From Mycobacterium sp. AZCC_0083 (GTDB lineage Bacteria > Actinomycetota > Actinomycetes > Mycobacteriales > Mycobacteriaceae), in assembly GCF_014202335.1 (NCBI RefSeq), contig NZ_JACHGP010000013.1:178849-242848 (forward strand): a DNA stretch of 64,000 nt, read 5' to 3'. The translations under genes were made by a program, and so were the position numbers. Below, one piece after another: positions 44,808 through 53,883 of the stretch (the first letter of the stretch is position 1; every line of letters starts with the position of its first letter). The notes below the pieces were generated by a model. It did no database searches. It was given only the letters and a program-made list of their open reading frames with translations, and had not been told where the DNA came from.

Positions 44808-46091
44808 TTAGTTGCCGTTGCCTGCCGGCGGCGCGACCACGGTAGTCACCACTTGTTCGGGTTGCTTGGGCGCTGACGACGGCGGCTGAACGGGTTCTTC
44901 TGCCGGCTTGGGCGCGCTGGATGCCGCAGGCGGAGCCGCGGGAACCGTCGGGGTGACCGCGATGCGTGGTTCCGAGACGGGCGGTTGGACGCTCGCCGGG
45001 GGCGGCGCCTGGACCGCGGGCGGTGCACGCACGGGCGGAGCGCTCACGGGAGGAGCGCTGACCGGAGGCGGCGCCTGGATCGCGGGCGCGGACGAAGGCA
45101 CCGACACCGTCGACGGCGGCAGCGAGGACGGCGGCAGGGCGGCGGGCTGCTGCACAGTCGTCGTAGTGGTCGTCGTGGTGGTCGTCGTCGTGGTCGGGGT
45201 CGTCGGGGTGGTGGTGGATGGCGGTGTCGACGAACTGGACGGCGGCGAGGTCGGCGGGGTCGGCGCGATGATCAGATCCGACGGCGGCAAAGACGTCGAG
45301 GGCGACGGCGGGGTGGTCGAGTCCGACGGGGAGGTCGGCGTCGGTTCCGAAGTCGAGATTGCCGTGGAAATCGATGGTGAAGTCGAGGTTGACGTCGACG
45401 TTTCCGTGCTGGTTTCAGTGACCACCGGGACCTGCAGCAGGGTCAGAGGCGACGACGGCAGCACCGGTTGCGGCTGATCGGGCGGCGGCAGCGTCGCAGC
45501 GGGATCCTGTTCGACCACCTTGTAGGCCAACGCATTCCACTGCTGGACCAGGTCCTGCTTGTCCTGCACCTGATCGACGCTCTGCACCGTGGTGGACAGC
45601 GTCTGAAGCCGATCCTGCGCCTGCTGCCAATCACCCCGCTCGACCAGCTGCTGCACCTCGGCGAGTTGCTGCGAGGCCAGCATGACCTGGTCGCTGCGTT
45701 CCCTCGGCTGCTCGCCGAAGAGCTGGGTCCGCACGCCGTAGAGCGAGTCGCCGGGGCCTGCGCCGTACACGGCGGCGCTGAAGCCACCAAGGACCAGCAG
45801 CGCTGCGGCGGCCGATCCGACCAGGGTCAGCGAGGTGCGGGTGCGCTTGCGGGAATCGAGGCTCCCGCGCAACGCGATGGCGGCGTCGCGGGGCGTGACG
45901 ACCGTCGTGGCCGGGGTATCGCGAATCTCGTCACGCCAGTCCGAGAGCAGGAACGCCAGTTCTGCTTCGGCGGGATCGGTGGCGTACACCGGTTGGCCCG
46001 AGGCGAGGGCGTCCAGGAACCGCTCATCGCGGTTGATCTCATTGAGCGACGGGTCTCCGCCGTTGCCGGTCCAGCGTCCGAAGTCAGGCAT
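44808..46091 (-). CDS. rsdA: Anti-sigma-D factor RsdA with long Thr/Pro-rich exported tail
   Basis: The 427-residue protein has a cytoplasmic sigma-binding N-terminus (about 1-85), one membrane span (near SLTLVGSAAAALLVLGGFSA) and a helical extracytoplasmic region, then a very long low-complexity tail rich in Ser, Thr and Pro, with a run of 13 Thr and then Pro/Ala repeats SAPPVSAPPVRAPP. It matches RsdA (Rv3413c) in organisation. The start overlaps the sigD 3' end by 8 bases. The tail would span the cell wall. Confidence 0.92.
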   Translation of the reverse strand: MPDFGRWTGNGGDPSLNEINRDERFLDALASGQPVYATDPAEAELAFLLSDWRDEIRDTPATTVVTPRDAAIALRGSLDSRKRTRTSLTLVGSAAAALLVLGGFSAAVYGAGPGDSLYGVRTQLFGEQPRERSDQVMLASQQLAEVQQLVERGDWQQAQDRLQTLSTTVQSVDQVQDKQDLVQQWNALAYKVVEQDPAATLPPPDQPQPVLPSSPLTLLQVPVVTETSTETSTSTSTSPSISTAISTSEPTPTSPSDSTTPPSPSTSLPPSDLIIAPTPPTSPPSSSSTPPSTTTPTTPTTTTTTTTTTTTTVQQPAALPPSSLPPSTVSVPSSAPAIQAPPPVSAPPVSAPPVRAPPAVQAPPPASVQPPVSEPRIAVTPTVPAAPPAASSAPKPAEEPVQPPSSAPKQPEQVVTTVVAPPAGNGN

Positions 46092-46662
46092 GATCGCGCC
46101 TCGTCGTGCCGATCTCGGACTTCAGTTTCGCCAGTGCACGGTGCTGGGCGACCCGGACTGCGCCCGGCGTGCTGCCGACCGCTTCCGCCGTCTCCTCGGC
46201 ACTCATGCCGACCACGACGCGCAGGATGATGATCTCCCGCTGCTTCTCGGGCAGCGCTGCCAGCAGCCTGTCCATCCGAGCGGCCGACTCCGAGTCGATC
46301 GCGATTTGTTCGGGACCCGCTGCAGATGAGGCACGGTCGGGCAGCGAGTCGGTGGCGTCGGCACGGTTTCGTCCGGCGGCGCGGTGAGCGTCGGCAACCT
46401 TGTGAGCGGCGATGCCATAAACGAAGGCCAGGAACGGTCGTCCCTGATCCTTGTAGCGCGGCAGCGCCGTGATGGCGGCCAAGCACACCTCCTGAGCCAC
46501 GTCGTCTGCTGAAAGCCCACTTCTGTCCGCTGTCCCGATCCTCGCCCGGACATACCGGACGACGATCGGACGGATGGTCTCCAGCACCGTCCGGAGTGCG
46601 TCTCGATCGCCTGCCACCGCCTCAGCAACGACAGCATCGAGACCTTCTCCCGAACTGATCAT
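46084..46662 (-). CDS. sigD: ECF RNA polymerase sigma factor SigD
   Basis: A 192-residue ECF sigma factor. Region 2 includes DDVAQEVCLAAITALPRY and PFLAFVYGIAAHKVADAHR; region 4 is LPEKQREIIILRVVVGMSAE then GSTPGAVRVAQHRALAKL. ATG 46662 is used since no site supports longer versions. SigD is released when RsdA is degraded; orthologue of Rv3414c. Co-transcribed with rsdA. Confidence 0.95.
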   Translation of the reverse strand: MISSGEGLDAVVAEAVAGDRDALRTVLETIRPIVVRYVRARIGTADRSGLSADDVAQEVCLAAITALPRYKDQGRPFLAFVYGIAAHKVADAHRAAGRNRADATDSLPDRASSAAGPEQIAIDSESAARMDRLLAALPEKQREIIILRVVVGMSAEETAEAVGSTPGAVRVAQHRALAKLKSEIGTTRRDHA

Positions 46663-46752
46663 CGCGAGTGTTATCTCCAGTGTTACGGATGAGGCATGCC
46701 CCAAAAAGGTTGTGTCAGGTAAAGACTAATGATCAGCGCGTGAAAGCCGGCG

Positions 46753-47532
46753 TCAGCGGGCCGCCCACACGCCCCCTCTGCGGCGTACCGCGTCGGCGGA
46801 TTCATCGCGTATCGCGGCGACCCGGTCATGGGGGTGAACGGCACTGCCGACGTCCAAGAGAAGGCATGCTAAAGCCCAGCTCAGCGGCACTAAACCCAAC
46901 TGCTGAGTGACCTCGATGGCGACGTCGGCGACACGGCGAGACCCGTCCGGATCGCCTGCGCTGCACAGTGCTGCGGCCAGCACCACATCCGACTTGACGG
47001 CGTGTCGCACGGAGCCCGTCGACGCCGCCAGCCCGACGGCTCGTTCGGCATGCGCGAGCGCCGCGGCGCCGTCGCCGGTGAACATCGCCAACTCGGCGGA
47101 AACCCAGCCGAACCGGACCGGCAATCGCGCATGCGACGCGTCACCGAGGACCTCGCGGGCCCGCTGCAGCAGCCGGGCCGATACCCCGAAGCGACCGATC
47201 CCGAGCGCGTCGGCGGCCAGTCCGATCAACGCGTCGGCGCGTGCATCGGCGTCGGACCCCGACGATGCAAGCGCCCGTCCGTCCCACGGCCGCGCATCGA
47301 CGTGCCTGCCGAGCTGACGGAGGAACGACGCCCTGGTGCTCAGCGCCAGCGACGCCACCAACCCCGCACCTGGCGTGCGGCCGACGGCGTCCAGGTCGGC
47401 GAAGCCACTCGCGTACCGACCCTGACCACCGGCGGCCACGGCACGTTGCCAGGTCTGCAGCGGCGTCGTCGCCTCGGGCAGTGGCCACCGACCGGGATCG
47501 TCGCCGAAGGCGGCGTTTGCAAGCTCATCCAT
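46753..47532 (-). CDS. TPR-like helical protein of unknown function (Rv3415c-like)
   Basis: A 259-residue helical protein with repeated Ala/Leu-rich helix pairs such as RASFLRQLGRHVDARPWDGR and LQRAREVLGDASHARLPVRF, suggesting a TPR solenoid. It lies directly upstream of sigD on the same strand, as Rv3415c in M. tuberculosis. Function unknown. Confidence 0.85.
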   Translation of the reverse strand: MDELANAAFGDDPGRWPLPEATTPLQTWQRAVAAGGQGRYASGFADLDAVGRTPGAGLVASLALSTRASFLRQLGRHVDARPWDGRALASSGSDADARADALIGLAADALGIGRFGVSARLLQRAREVLGDASHARLPVRFGWVSAELAMFTGDGAAALAHAERAVGLAASTGSVRHAVKSDVVLAAALCSAGDPDGSRRVADVAIEVTQQLGLVPLSWALACLLLDVGSAVHPHDRVAAIRDESADAVRRRGGVWAAR

Positions 47533-47973
47533 CGGATCGGGACGCTATCAATACGTCGGGATGAGCCGCGAAGAACCCAGTACCGCGGGGCACGGGTAAA
47601 ACTGTGTTGCGGATTCAACATTGGTTAACAGTTGGTGCTGGGCATGTTAATTCGGTATCAACTGACTACTGGGCGGTAGGAATCGTGGCCGCAATGCCGT
47701 TCGCTGCGAACAGCGGAAACGGGACTCGTGATCATTTGGAAGCCGTTTCGTGATCACCCTTCTCGTTGCGGGAGGGTCGCAACGATGAACGTGATGTAAA
47801 TTCTCGAGCTGCGGTTATGCCCTTGAGCACATGTGCGGGCTATTGACTGAATTTCGTGAGCCCTTCTACGTTGTGTGCACGAGTAGTCACCGGCGACACC
47901 GTGCTCGGATCGGTTCAACGAACCACGCCCTCTCGCGATACGCGAAAGGGGTGCGCAGAGAGGGGTTTTCCTA
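47533..47973 (+). promoter_or_regulatory. Long upstream region of whiB3
   Basis: There are 441 bases without a gene before whiB3. A hairpin pairs TCGTTGCG (47763-47770) with CGCAACGA (47778-47785) around GGAGGGT, and CGTGATCA occurs twice (47727-47734 and 47749-47756). AGAGAGGGG at 47957-47965 is the whiB3 ribosome site. Long untranslated leaders are usual for whiB genes. No ORF of note is on either strand. Confidence 0.55.
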
Positions 47974-48264
47974 ATGCCACAGCCGCAGCAGCTACCCGGA
48001 CCCAATGCAGACATCTGGGATTGGCAGATGGCCGGCCTTTGCCGAGGTGTTGATTCATCGATGTTCTTCCATCCAGACGGAGAGCGTGGCCGGGCCCGCG
48101 CACAGCGGGAGATGCGTGCCAAGGAGATGTGCCGGAGTTGCCCGGTGATCACGCAGTGCCGTACGCACGCACTGGGCGTCGGTGAGCCCTATGGCATTTG
48201 GGGCGGCCTGAGCGAGTCGGAGCGCGAGATGCTCCTCAAGCGGGGCATTCGCCGCACCGCCTGA
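47974..48264 (+). CDS. whiB3: Redox-responsive iron-sulfur regulator WhiB3
   Basis: A 96-residue Wbl protein. The four cluster cysteines are Cys23, Cys53, Cys56 and Cys62 (MCRSCPVITQC), followed by the turn GIWGG (74-78) and a basic C-terminus KRGIRRTA. WhiB3 binds [4Fe-4S], senses O2, NO and redox state and controls lipid metabolism; family members partner with the primary sigma factor. Orthologue of Rv3416 and slightly shorter. Confidence 0.96.
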   Translation: MPQPQQLPGPNADIWDWQMAGLCRGVDSSMFFHPDGERGRARAQREMRAKEMCRSCPVITQCRTHALGVGEPYGIWGGLSESEREMLLKRGIRRTA

Positions 48265-48270
48265 AATTCG

Positions 48271-48323
48271 AGACGCACAGAGGTCCCCGGCACGCTCGTC
48301 GTGTCGGGGACCTCTCTGCGTCT
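48271..48323. terminator. Very long hairpin terminator after whiB3
   Basis: Arms 48271-48289 and 48305-48323 pair over 19 bases with one mismatch (core AGAGGTCCCCG), and the stem continues inward through a G-T pair and CACG/CGTG, giving about 24 pairs and a 5-base loop. It ends 3 bases before the convergent lipoprotein stop, so it serves both directions. Confidence 0.8.
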
Positions 48324-48325
48324 GA

Positions 48326-49219
48326 CTACGGACGGCGCGACCGCGCCATCCGGGCGATGACGTACAGGATTCCGGCCACGACGACCAGCACGCCCAACCA
48401 CGGCAGCAGCAGCCCAAAGAGCAGAACCGCGTTGCCCACCACCGAAACCAAGCCGTCCCAACCGCGCTCGATCTGGCCGGTGAACCCGTCGTACTGTTTC
48501 GGGGCCGGTCCGCCGATCTGCTCGGCGACGAAGCTCAGATCGATGGTGCTGTACTGGATGCGGTCGCCCAGTTGATCGCGCTGCGCACGCAGGCTGTCCA
48601 GATCCGCCTGGCGCTGCGACAGCGCGCTCTCGGCGTTGATGAGCGCATCGGGATCCTTGGCGTCGCGCATGATCCCCAGAAGTCGATCCACCGAGGTCTG
48701 CAGGGCCTTGATCCTCGCATCGATATCGACCCGTTGCGCCGTCACGTCCTCGGACTTGGTTTCTGCGGTCTGCACCTTTCCGAGAGCCTTCAGATCCCGT
48801 ACCACGCCGTCGAGTTTCGCGACGGGCACCCGCAACACCTCGGAGGTACGGGCGAAGCCGCCGGCCGATCCCGCATCCTCCGAGCGGCTGTCCACCCGGC
48901 CGTCGGCCTTCTCCACTAGAACGGCCGCCTCGTCCGCGGCCTCGGAGATGTTGGCCACCGTGATGGTCATCGACGCGGTCTTGACGACGTCGCGCGGGAG
49001 TTCCGCCGGTGGCGCGGTCGGCGGCGGCGCGCCTGGCGCTGGCCCGGATTCGGGCATCGGCGCGGTGATGCCGTCCTTCATTCCGGCCGCGGGCGCTGTC
49101 GTCATGCCTGCGCCCTGCGGCGCGTTGTTGTCATACGGTCCCGCGCAGGCCGTCAGCACGCCCAACACGGCGAACCCCGCCATCCCAAGGGTCAACAACC
49201 TGCTCGAGACGGGGTTCAT
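48326..49219 (-). CDS. DUF4349 domain lipoprotein
   Basis: A 297-residue protein with signal peptide and lipobox (GVLTACAG, Cys at about residue 25), a Pro/Ala linker, then a DUF4349 domain opening VVKTASMTITVANISEA, a coiled coil (residues around QRQADLDSLRAQRDQLGDRI) and a C-terminal membrane span (LLFGLLLPWLGVLVVVAGIL). ATG 49219 has AAGG upstream. DUF4349 is uncharacterised; a coiled-coil stalk between two membrane attachments is seen. It begins the block not found between whiB3 and groEL1 in M. tuberculosis. Confidence 0.85.
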   Translation of the reverse strand: MNPVSSRLLTLGMAGFAVLGVLTACAGPYDNNAPQGAGMTTAPAAGMKDGITAPMPESGPAPGAPPPTAPPAELPRDVVKTASMTITVANISEAADEAAVLVEKADGRVDSRSEDAGSAGGFARTSEVLRVPVAKLDGVVRDLKALGKVQTAETKSEDVTAQRVDIDARIKALQTSVDRLLGIMRDAKDPDALINAESALSQRQADLDSLRAQRDQLGDRIQYSTIDLSFVAEQIGGPAPKQYDGFTGQIERGWDGLVSVVGNAVLLFGLLLPWLGVLVVVAGILYVIARMARSRRP

Positions 49220-49278
49220 GATCACCAACCTTGCCATCGCCTGTGAAGTCCGACAACGACGCTGGTCACGCCCCATCG

Positions 49279-50199
49279 CTAGGCAATCAGCGGCCTGAGC
49301 GCCTCTCCCACCTTGGTGATGACGCCTGGCGTGTAGCCGTGGGTGGGCAGGTTGACGATCACGCCGTCGACGCCGACATCGAGCACGTTGGTCTTGATCT
49401 GCTCGGCCACCTGCTCGGCGGTGCCACGCACCGCGCGTCCGCCCGTCGCCTCGGCGATGTCACGTCGGGTGTCGTGGCCGTCGAGCACGACGGTCAGCAG
49501 CGTCGAGGTCTCCAGTGTCGAAGGATCGCGCCCGGCTTCGTCGCAGCGCTGTTTGAGCACATCGAGCTTGTGCGGCAGCTCCGATATCGGCGTGATCAGG
49601 TTGAGGTGATCGGCGTAGCGCACGGCAAGCCCGAACGTCTTCTTCTCACCGCTGCCGCCGAGCATGACAGGGATGTGGTCGCGGTAGCGGGGCTCGTTGA
49701 TCGCATTCTCGGTGCGATACCACTTGCCCGAGAAGGTGGGCCGCTCGCCGTGCGTCATCGGGACGATGATCTGCAGGGCCTCTTCCAGCTTCTCGAATCG
49801 CTCGGTGAACGTGTCGAATTCGAAGCCGAGCTGCTGGTGTTCGAGTTCGAACCAACCGGCACCGAGGCCGAGGATCGCCCGGCCGCCACTGATCACGTCC
49901 AGCGTCGTGATCACCTTGGCGAGCAGCGTCGGATTGCGATAGGTGTTGCCGGTGACCAACGTCGAGAGCTGGATGTTCTCGGTCGCGCTCGCCAGCGCGC
50001 CGAGCGCGGTGTACGCCTCGAGCATCGGCTCGTCCGGTTCCCCGAGCGTCGGCAGTTGGTAGAAGTGGTCCATCAGCAGCACCGTGTCGAAGCCTGCGGC
50101 CTCGGCTTCCTGAGCCTGTGCCTTCACGGCTGGGAAGAGTTCGGTGACTGGGGCGTCGTAGGAGAAGTTCGGAATCTGTAGTCCGAGTCGAATCGTCAC
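49279..50199 (-). CDS. LLM-class F420-dependent oxidoreductase
   Basis: A 306-residue luciferase-like TIM barrel beginning VTIRLGLQIPNFSYDAPVTE with GTG 50199; it contains FDTVLLMDHFYQLP, TLDVISGGRAILGLGAGWF and a late PTHGYTP segment, typical of F420-dependent members. Frames upstream of 50199 offer no site. Hydride transfer from F420H2 to an unknown substrate is expected. Confidence 0.9.
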   Translation of the reverse strand: MTIRLGLQIPNFSYDAPVTELFPAVKAQAQEAEAAGFDTVLLMDHFYQLPTLGEPDEPMLEAYTALGALASATENIQLSTLVTGNTYRNPTLLAKVITTLDVISGGRAILGLGAGWFELEHQQLGFEFDTFTERFEKLEEALQIIVPMTHGERPTFSGKWYRTENAINEPRYRDHIPVMLGGSGEKKTFGLAVRYADHLNLITPISELPHKLDVLKQRCDEAGRDPSTLETSTLLTVVLDGHDTRRDIAEATGGRAVRGTAEQVAEQIKTNVLDVGVDGVIVNLPTHGYTPGVITKVGEALRPLIA

Positions 50200-50268
50200 G
50201 CAATGGGTCAACAACCGGGCGGCGCGATTCGATTCCGGCCGCGATGGCCGTCCCGCACACTCGTGTCC

Positions 50269-50712
50269 ATGGAATCTTCAGGGTCTTTCGGGGGTACGGT
50301 AACCGTCACCGAGGCGGGGTCTGGGACGTACACCCAGGAGATCACCGCAGGCCACCACCGGCTCATCGCCGACGAGCCACGACCGATCGGCGACGACGCG
50401 GGGCCGACGCCTTACGATCTGCTGCTTGCCGCGCTCGGGTCGTGCACCTCCATGACGGTGCGGATGTACGCCGAACGCAAGGCCTGGCCGCTCGAACGGG
50501 TACGAGTAACGTTGCGGCACTCGCGCATTCACGCCGAGGACTGCGCCGAGTGCGAGACCACCAAGGGATTGATCAGTCACATCGATCGCGACGTCGAGTT
50601 GGTCGGCGACCTCGACGACACTCAACGGCAACGGTTGATGCAGATCGCCGATCGTTGCCCGGTGCATCAGACCCTGACCTCGGAGATCGACATCACCACA
50701 ACCGCGGTGTGA
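50269..50712 (+). CDS. OsmC-family protein
   Basis: A 147-residue OsmC-fold protein. Two Cys motifs, GSCTSMTVRMYAERK and RCPVHQTL, are the peroxidatic pair of the OsmC/YhfA group. It begins ATG 50269; the upstream ATG at 50203 overlaps the divergent LLM gene's promoter. A hydroperoxide-reducing function is family-based. This is a second OsmC-like protein besides Ohr in the window. Confidence 0.88.
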   Translation: MESSGSFGGTVTVTEAGSGTYTQEITAGHHRLIADEPRPIGDDAGPTPYDLLLAALGSCTSMTVRMYAERKAWPLERVRVTLRHSRIHAEDCAECETTKGLISHIDRDVELVGDLDDTQRQRLMQIADRCPVHQTLTSEIDITTTAV

Positions 50713-50721
50713 CGCCAGGTG

Positions 50722-52287
50722 CTAATTCGCGGAACTCAGCGGGTCGTCTTCGACGAGTCGCGTCCCGCGAACCCTGCGGCGAACCAGATGTCGGCGCCGC
50801 CGAACCTTCCAAGAGCTCCACTCGCCGAGCGTGACACCTGCCGCGAGCGCAGTACCGATCGCCAGCGCACCCAACACCGACGCGAAGCCGACGGCATGCT
50901 GGTCGTTGAGGATCGCGTAGATGCCATGCAGCAGGGCCAGGCCCGGTAGCAGGGGCACGATGCCCGCGATGGAAACGACCATGGGCGGCGCAAGATTGCG
51001 GCGTTCCATCAGCATGCCGACCAAACCGATCGGCACCGCTGCGACGAACGACGCTATGACGGCACCCAAACCTGCACCCTGAGCCAGTAGGAACGCGATG
51101 GTGCCCGCGGCACCGCCGAATGCCGCGGCGATCGCTGCGGTCCGTTCGGCATAACAGGCAAGGGCGTAGGCGGCAGCGCTCGCCGCGCCGAATGCGACGC
51201 GTGCGGGCAGCTCTGCCAGGGCGGGCGGCGCGCCGGGACCAAGGGCGACGAACGGCGCGCCGAAGCGGTTGGCGAGGTGCAATACCAGCGCCACGCCTGC
51301 GATCGTCGCGGCCGTCATCATGAGCAGCTCGAAGAATCGGCCCGCGGCCGTAACCGGGGCGCCCGTGATGACGTCGCCGACCGAGCTCACCAGCGAGAGC
51401 CCGGCAAGCAGTACCACCAAGCCGGCGGCGATGGCCACCGTCGGTTCGAAGCTCAACCCCAACTTGGGGCCCAGCCAGTACAGCGCCAGCGGAGGCGCCG
51501 TCGCAATCGCCCCGCCGATCGCGTACTGGAAGAACAACGGCAATCCGTGCCTGTTGAGTTGTCGGTTGACGAGATAGATCGTCATGGTGCTCAGAGCGCT
51601 GACCAAGCAGGCCAGCAGGCTCGCGCCAAGGGTTCCGGCCGTCGCGAACGCCAATGCACCCCATGCCAGGGTGGCGATCCAGCGCTTGTAGGGGTGCGGC
51701 GCGATGATGATCGCGTCGAGTTCTTCGCGGGCTTGCCACGGCGATACCTCGTGGGCCTTGATTCGAGCGATCAATCGGTCGACGGCCGCCAGCCGGCTGA
51801 AGTCGATCGACCGGGCCTGCACGGTGTGCAGCGTGGTGGCTGCTGACGAGGTCGGTCCGCGGTAGGCGGCGATGTGGATCGTCGTGCTGATGACGTCGAC
51901 CTGGCAGCGCTCGATACCGAACCCGTTGACGATGCCCGTGACCTGGTCCATCGTGGCCGTCGTCGGCATCCCGGACGCCATCAGGATGGCGCCGATGTTC
52001 CCGGCCACGTCCAGCACCTCGCCGACCCGTTCGAGGTATGCGGCATCGAGTTCCGCGCCCGTCGACGGGGTGATCCGCGGAAGGCTGTCCGTCGGTGCCT
52101 CGGTTTCCCGAACGATCCGGTTCAAGACCTCGCGGCGACGTTCACGCCATGGATGGCCCGCACGTTCACGGGTCAACTGCACAGCACTTCCCTCCCTAAC
52201 AACACCGTCTGATTCCCTGATGCGCAACGAGCACGGGTCGACGGACGTTCCCTCTTTCTGCCCAGAGCAATCGGTGTTTTCGCTCAC
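50722..52287 (-). CDS. ThrE-type threonine/serine exporter family membrane protein
   Basis: The 521-residue protein fuses the cytoplasmic ThrE domain (DVISTTIHIAAYRGPTSSAA region) with about ten membrane spans (GALAFATAGTLGASLLACLV, YAIGGAIATAPPLALYWLGP, AGIVPLLPGLALLHGIYAIL). It resembles ThrE exporters (Rv3737). GTG 52287 is the first start; downstream starts are possible since the first 60 residues are not conserved in the family. Likely exports Thr/Ser; specificity unproven. Confidence 0.88.
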   Translation of the reverse strand: MSENTDCSGQKEGTSVDPCSLRIRESDGVVREGSAVQLTRERAGHPWRERRREVLNRIVRETEAPTDSLPRITPSTGAELDAAYLERVGEVLDVAGNIGAILMASGMPTTATMDQVTGIVNGFGIERCQVDVISTTIHIAAYRGPTSSAATTLHTVQARSIDFSRLAAVDRLIARIKAHEVSPWQAREELDAIIIAPHPYKRWIATLAWGALAFATAGTLGASLLACLVSALSTMTIYLVNRQLNRHGLPLFFQYAIGGAIATAPPLALYWLGPKLGLSFEPTVAIAAGLVVLLAGLSLVSSVGDVITGAPVTAAGRFFELLMMTAATIAGVALVLHLANRFGAPFVALGPGAPPALAELPARVAFGAASAAAYALACYAERTAAIAAAFGGAAGTIAFLLAQGAGLGAVIASFVAAVPIGLVGMLMERRNLAPPMVVSIAGIVPLLPGLALLHGIYAILNDQHAVGFASVLGALAIGTALAAGVTLGEWSSWKVRRRRHLVRRRVRGTRLVEDDPLSSAN

Positions 52288-52357
52288 ATCGTCAGAGTAG
52301 GACTGACATTTGCGCCTGCGTGGGCGTTGGCCGGAGCCAACGGAAAGTATTCGGGAC

Positions 52358-52942
52358 CTAACCGTCGAGCGGGTTGGCCTTCATGCGTCCGGCGGCATTG
52401 TTGGCGATCGCCCCGGCGGCTGCGCTGCCCGGTTTACGGCTCGCCTGGTCTTCGAAGCACGCAAGGAACTCGTCGCCGAATCCGAGCCTTTGATAGCGCG
52501 CCAGTATCTCCGGCCATGCCTCCACCGAGAACTCCTCCGGCCGCAGCCCTGCGACGTCCCAGCCGGTGGCGACCTGCAAGAGATGCGACTCGGGGTCGTC
52601 GGTCGCAGAGACGTCTTCGCGCATGTGCAGCACGATGATCTCCTCTGCCCTGGCCGCTCGGTCGGCAGGCCAACCGGCCGCGACCCCGAACACCCAGGCC
52701 AGGTCCCCGCCCGCCACCTCGAAGGCCAGTCGGTGGCTGTCGAATGGGTCGGTGAGACCGAGGTCGTGAAGCAGCGCCGAGACGTAGTACAGCTCGTCGT
52801 CGAACGCGATGCCGTGCGCCTCGGCGTACGTCACTCCCCACAGGTACGCACGGACGCTGTGGTTGAGCAATGCCGGCGAATGGAAGCGGGTAGCCACGCA
52901 GAGTGCAGCCGTCGCCGCCGGCGTCTGCGGAAGTTCAGTCAT
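52358..52942 (-). CDS. HD-domain protein, cyanamide-hydratase-like
   Basis: A 194-residue HD domain protein: NHSVRAYLWG (first His), ALLHDLGLTD (HD motif), and later His/Asp residues near EEIIVLHMREDV. It resembles cyanamide hydratases and related metal-dependent hydratases. Its ATG overlaps the next gene's stop (ATGA). Substrate unknown. Confidence 0.85.
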   Translation of the reverse strand: MTELPQTPAATAALCVATRFHSPALLNHSVRAYLWGVTYAEAHGIAFDDELYYVSALLHDLGLTDPFDSHRLAFEVAGGDLAWVFGVAAGWPADRAARAEEIIVLHMREDVSATDDPESHLLQVATGWDVAGLRPEEFSVEAWPEILARYQRLGFGDEFLACFEDQASRKPGSAAAGAIANNAAGRMKANPLDG

Positions 52943-53883
52943 TCGTCGATCCCTTCTCCTTCGATCACGCGGATGATCGGCTTGCCGTGACTCCGGCGGC
53001 TCGGGTCGAACGCTGTGGCAGCGTCTTCGAGTGTGTATGTCGTTCCGACGACGGGACGCTGCCGGCCATCTCGAAGCCTGCTCTCCAGTTCGGCGAGCTC
53101 CCCGCGATCGGGTTCGACGACGAAGAAGACGGCTCGTCCGTCCTCGGGCTGGATTGGCGGTGGTTCGGCGATGCTGACGAGCGCACCGCCCGAACGGACC
53201 AACGTCGCTGAGCGCTCGAGGATTTCACCGCCCATCACGTCGAACACCACGTCCACTTCGCCTACGCTCTCCAGCTGATCGAGCTCCAAGTCCACGAAGC
53301 CTTCCGCGCCAAGATCGAGCACGGTCTGGCGGTGGTCCGTCCGGCCGGTACCGATGACCCGAGCCCCCGCCTCGTGCGCAAGTTGCACCGCGACCGAACC
53401 GACTCCACCAGCAGCGCCATGAATCAGGATGGTCTGCCCGGCACGGAGCTGCCCGTGGGTGAACAGCCCCTGCCATGCCGTAAGACCTGAAATCGGAAGC
53501 GCTGCAGCCGTAATGGGGTCGACGCCTTCAGACAGCGGCGCAAGGTTTCGGGCCTCCACCGCCACGAATTCGGCCAGCGTGCCGTTCCGGCACCAGTCGG
53601 TCACCCCGAAGACCCTCTGGCCGACGGTCAGGCCGGTGGTCCCGTAACCCAACTCGGCAACCACCCCGGCGACCTCGTGGCCGGGAATGGTCGGCGTCCG
53701 GTCGCGCCCGGCCCGGTCGGTCCAAGTGCCCGGCCAGTCGAGTTCACCAGGGGTGAAGCCTGCCGCATGCACCTGGACGACGACGTCGTTCTCGGCGGCG
53801 TGAGGGTAGGGCACATCCGCCAGCTCGAGCCCATCGACACCGGCAGCGCGGTCTCGGGCGATGATCGCTCGCATCGTCGTCAC
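52939..53883 (-). CDS. MDR-superfamily NADP-dependent quinone oxidoreductase
   Basis: A 314-residue zinc-free medium-chain dehydrogenase. It has TIPGHEVAGVVAELG, the NADPH motif LIHGAAGGVGSVAVQLA near residue 155 and C-terminal SHGKPIIRV. Typical quinone/enone reductases of the QOR family. It overlaps both neighbours by 4 bases, so it sits inside one tight unit cupin / QOR / HD hydrolase. Confidence 0.9.
   Translation of the reverse strand: MTTMRAIIARDRAAGVDGLELADVPYPHAAENDVVVQVHAAGFTPGELDWPGTWTDRAGRDRTPTIPGHEVAGVVAELGYGTTGLTVGQRVFGVTDWCRNGTLAEFVAVEARNLAPLSEGVDPITAAALPISGLTAWQGLFTHGQLRAGQTILIHGAAGGVGSVAVQLAHEAGARVIGTGRTDHRQTVLDLGAEGFVDLELDQLESVGEVDVVFDVMGGEILERSATLVRSGGALVSIAEPPPIQPEDGRAVFFVVEPDRGELAELESRLRDGRQRPVVGTTYTLEDAATAFDPSRRSHGKPIIRVIEGEGIDE

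Noticed and set aside
45140..45215. Simple repeat encoding poly-Thr as possible assembly artefact or CRISPR-like repeat
   Set aside because: It is in frame within RsdA and orthologues have similar Thr/Pro tails; no spacer-repeat structure.
47533..47973. A small RNA or hidden ORF upstream of whiB3
   Set aside because: Only a short hairpin and repeated octamers are seen; nothing supports an independent RNA gene from sequence alone.
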